Shown: positions 6,379 to 6,972 of the stretch, piece by piece
How the letters are laid out: every line of letters begins with the position of its first letter
How positions within the stretch are numbered: position 1 is the stretch's first letter
Program-made: the position numbers and the translations under genes
Notes under the pieces: generated by a model
What the model was told of the DNA's origin: nothing
Database searches by the model: none
Seen by the model: only the letters and a program-made list of their open reading frames with translations
NCBI GenBank assembly: GCA_027081375.1
Contig: JALWKR010000062.1
Location: forward strand, 1 to 6,972
Direction: 5' to 3'
DNA length: 6,972 bases
Source: Persephonella sp.
Lineage (GTDB): Bacteria > Aquificota > Aquificia > Aquificales > Hydrogenothermaceae

Positions 6379-6972
6379 ATGGGAAAATTAAAAACATTTA
6401 TAGAACATATTGGGAACGCTACACTTTTATTCTTACAGGCAGTCTGGATATCTATAAAATCCCCTCCAAAACCAAGACATATCATAAAGTATATGTATGA
6501 AATAGGCGTTACAGCAGCTCCTTTAATTGCTATTACAGGCTTTTTTACTGGTGGTGTTCTTGTTGTAGAAACATATCCTACATTTCATAAATTTAATGCA
6601 GAATTTTTAATAGGAGCTTTAGTATCCCTTTCTCTTGCAAGGGAACTTTCCCCTGTTTTAGTTGCTCTTCTTGTTACAGCCCGTTCAGGTTCAGCAATTG
6701 CTGCAAATATTGGAACAATGAGAATAACAGAGCAGATAGATGCTCTTGAGGTATTAGCTGTTGACCCTATTAGATACCTAATATCTCCAAGGTTAATTGC
6801 TGCTGTTGTTATGATACCTGCATTAGTTATCCTTTCCTATGCTTCAGGTCTCTTAGGGGGTTATTTTGTTGGAACAAAAATTTATTCAATAAATCCTTAT
6901 CTTTTTGTAGAAAAGATGAAAGATTTAACTGAGCTTTACGATATTTTAGGGGGAATATACAAATCTATAGGT
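6379..6972 (+). CDS. mlaE: MlaE/YrbE-type ABC transporter permease, N-terminal part (cut by right edge)
   Basis: Partial: 198 codons, open to the window edge, of a family usually about 250-260 residues long. MlaE is the inner-membrane permease of the MlaFEDB-type complex that moves phospholipids between inner and outer membranes with the ATPase MlaF and the MCE protein MlaD. Supporting features are an amphipathic start (about 1-45), hydrophobic segments at about 43-64, 75-100 and 138-165, and the family core: SLARELSPVLVALLVTARSG (85-104), AANIGTMRITEQIDALEVL (108-126) and VDPIRYLISPRLIA (128-141). The ATG follows the dnaB stop with no gap (TAGATG). Only a weak GTGG lies 9 nt upstream, so translation is probably coupled to dnaB. 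mlaF- and mlaD-like genes would be expected just beyond the edge but cannot be seen. The family call is firm; the substrate is inferred. Confidence 0.93.
   Translation, partial: MGKLKTFIEHIGNATLLFLQAVWISIKSPPKPRHIIKYMYEIGVTAAPLIAITGFFTGGVLVVETYPTFHKFNAEFLIGALVSLSLARELSPVLVALLVTARSGSAIAANIGTMRITEQIDALEVLAVDPIRYLISPRLIAAVVMIPALVILSYASGLLGGYFVGTKIYSINPYLFVEKMKDLTELYDILGGIYKSIG

Overview
The window reads as a chromosomal segment of an AT-rich, probably thermophilic bacterium. The best guess is the Aquificota, in the Hydrogenothermaceae (Persephonella/Sulfurihydrogenibium type). This rests on AT-rich coding with heavy ATA/AGA use, Lys/Glu/Ile-rich proteins, very tight gene packing, an SMC protein whose head looks archaeal, and a two-gene PAS + chemoreceptor pair like the CetB/CetA energy-taxis system of Campylobacter. 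The taxon is an inference from style and gene content; no rRNA is present.

Layout, left to right. The minus strand at 1-1317 holds the first 439 codons of smc (chromosome condensation ATPase), cut by the left edge. A 76-bp AT-rich gap separates it from a divergent plus-strand GT20 glycosyltransferase (1394-2842) of the OtsA trehalose-6-phosphate synthase family. This enzyme keeps the donor-sugar site but differs at three positions that bind the acceptor phosphate in E. coli OtsA. Its 3' end overlaps by 14 bp the 3' end of a convergent minus-strand two-gene unit. That unit is a PAS protein (4291-4803) followed, with a 26-bp overlap, by a membrane chemoreceptor ending in a CZB zinc-binding domain (2829-4316). 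A 126-bp divergent control region follows. The last two genes, on the plus strand, are dnaB (replicative helicase, 4930-6378) and, starting on the base after the dnaB stop codon, an MlaE-type ABC permease for lipid transport (6379 to the right edge, partial).

How the genes relate. The PAS protein and the receptor are the clearest functional unit. The PAS domain closely resembles the FAD-binding PAS of E. coli Aer, and the receptor has no periplasmic sensing domain, so together they make a split Aer-like redox/energy sensor. The extra CZB domain suggests a second input on the same receptor (zinc or oxidant). smc and dnaB both serve chromosome maintenance but are not in one operon. dnaB and mlaE are probably co-transcribed and translationally coupled without an obvious functional link.

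There is no gene-free stretch over 300 bases. No tRNA, rRNA, CRISPR array, insertion sequence or riboswitch was recognised. The most interesting points are the altered acceptor site of the GT20 enzyme, the split energy sensor with a CZB domain, the archaeal-looking SMC head, and a symmetric pair of divergent promoter-like elements sharing one TATA core upstream of dnaB.
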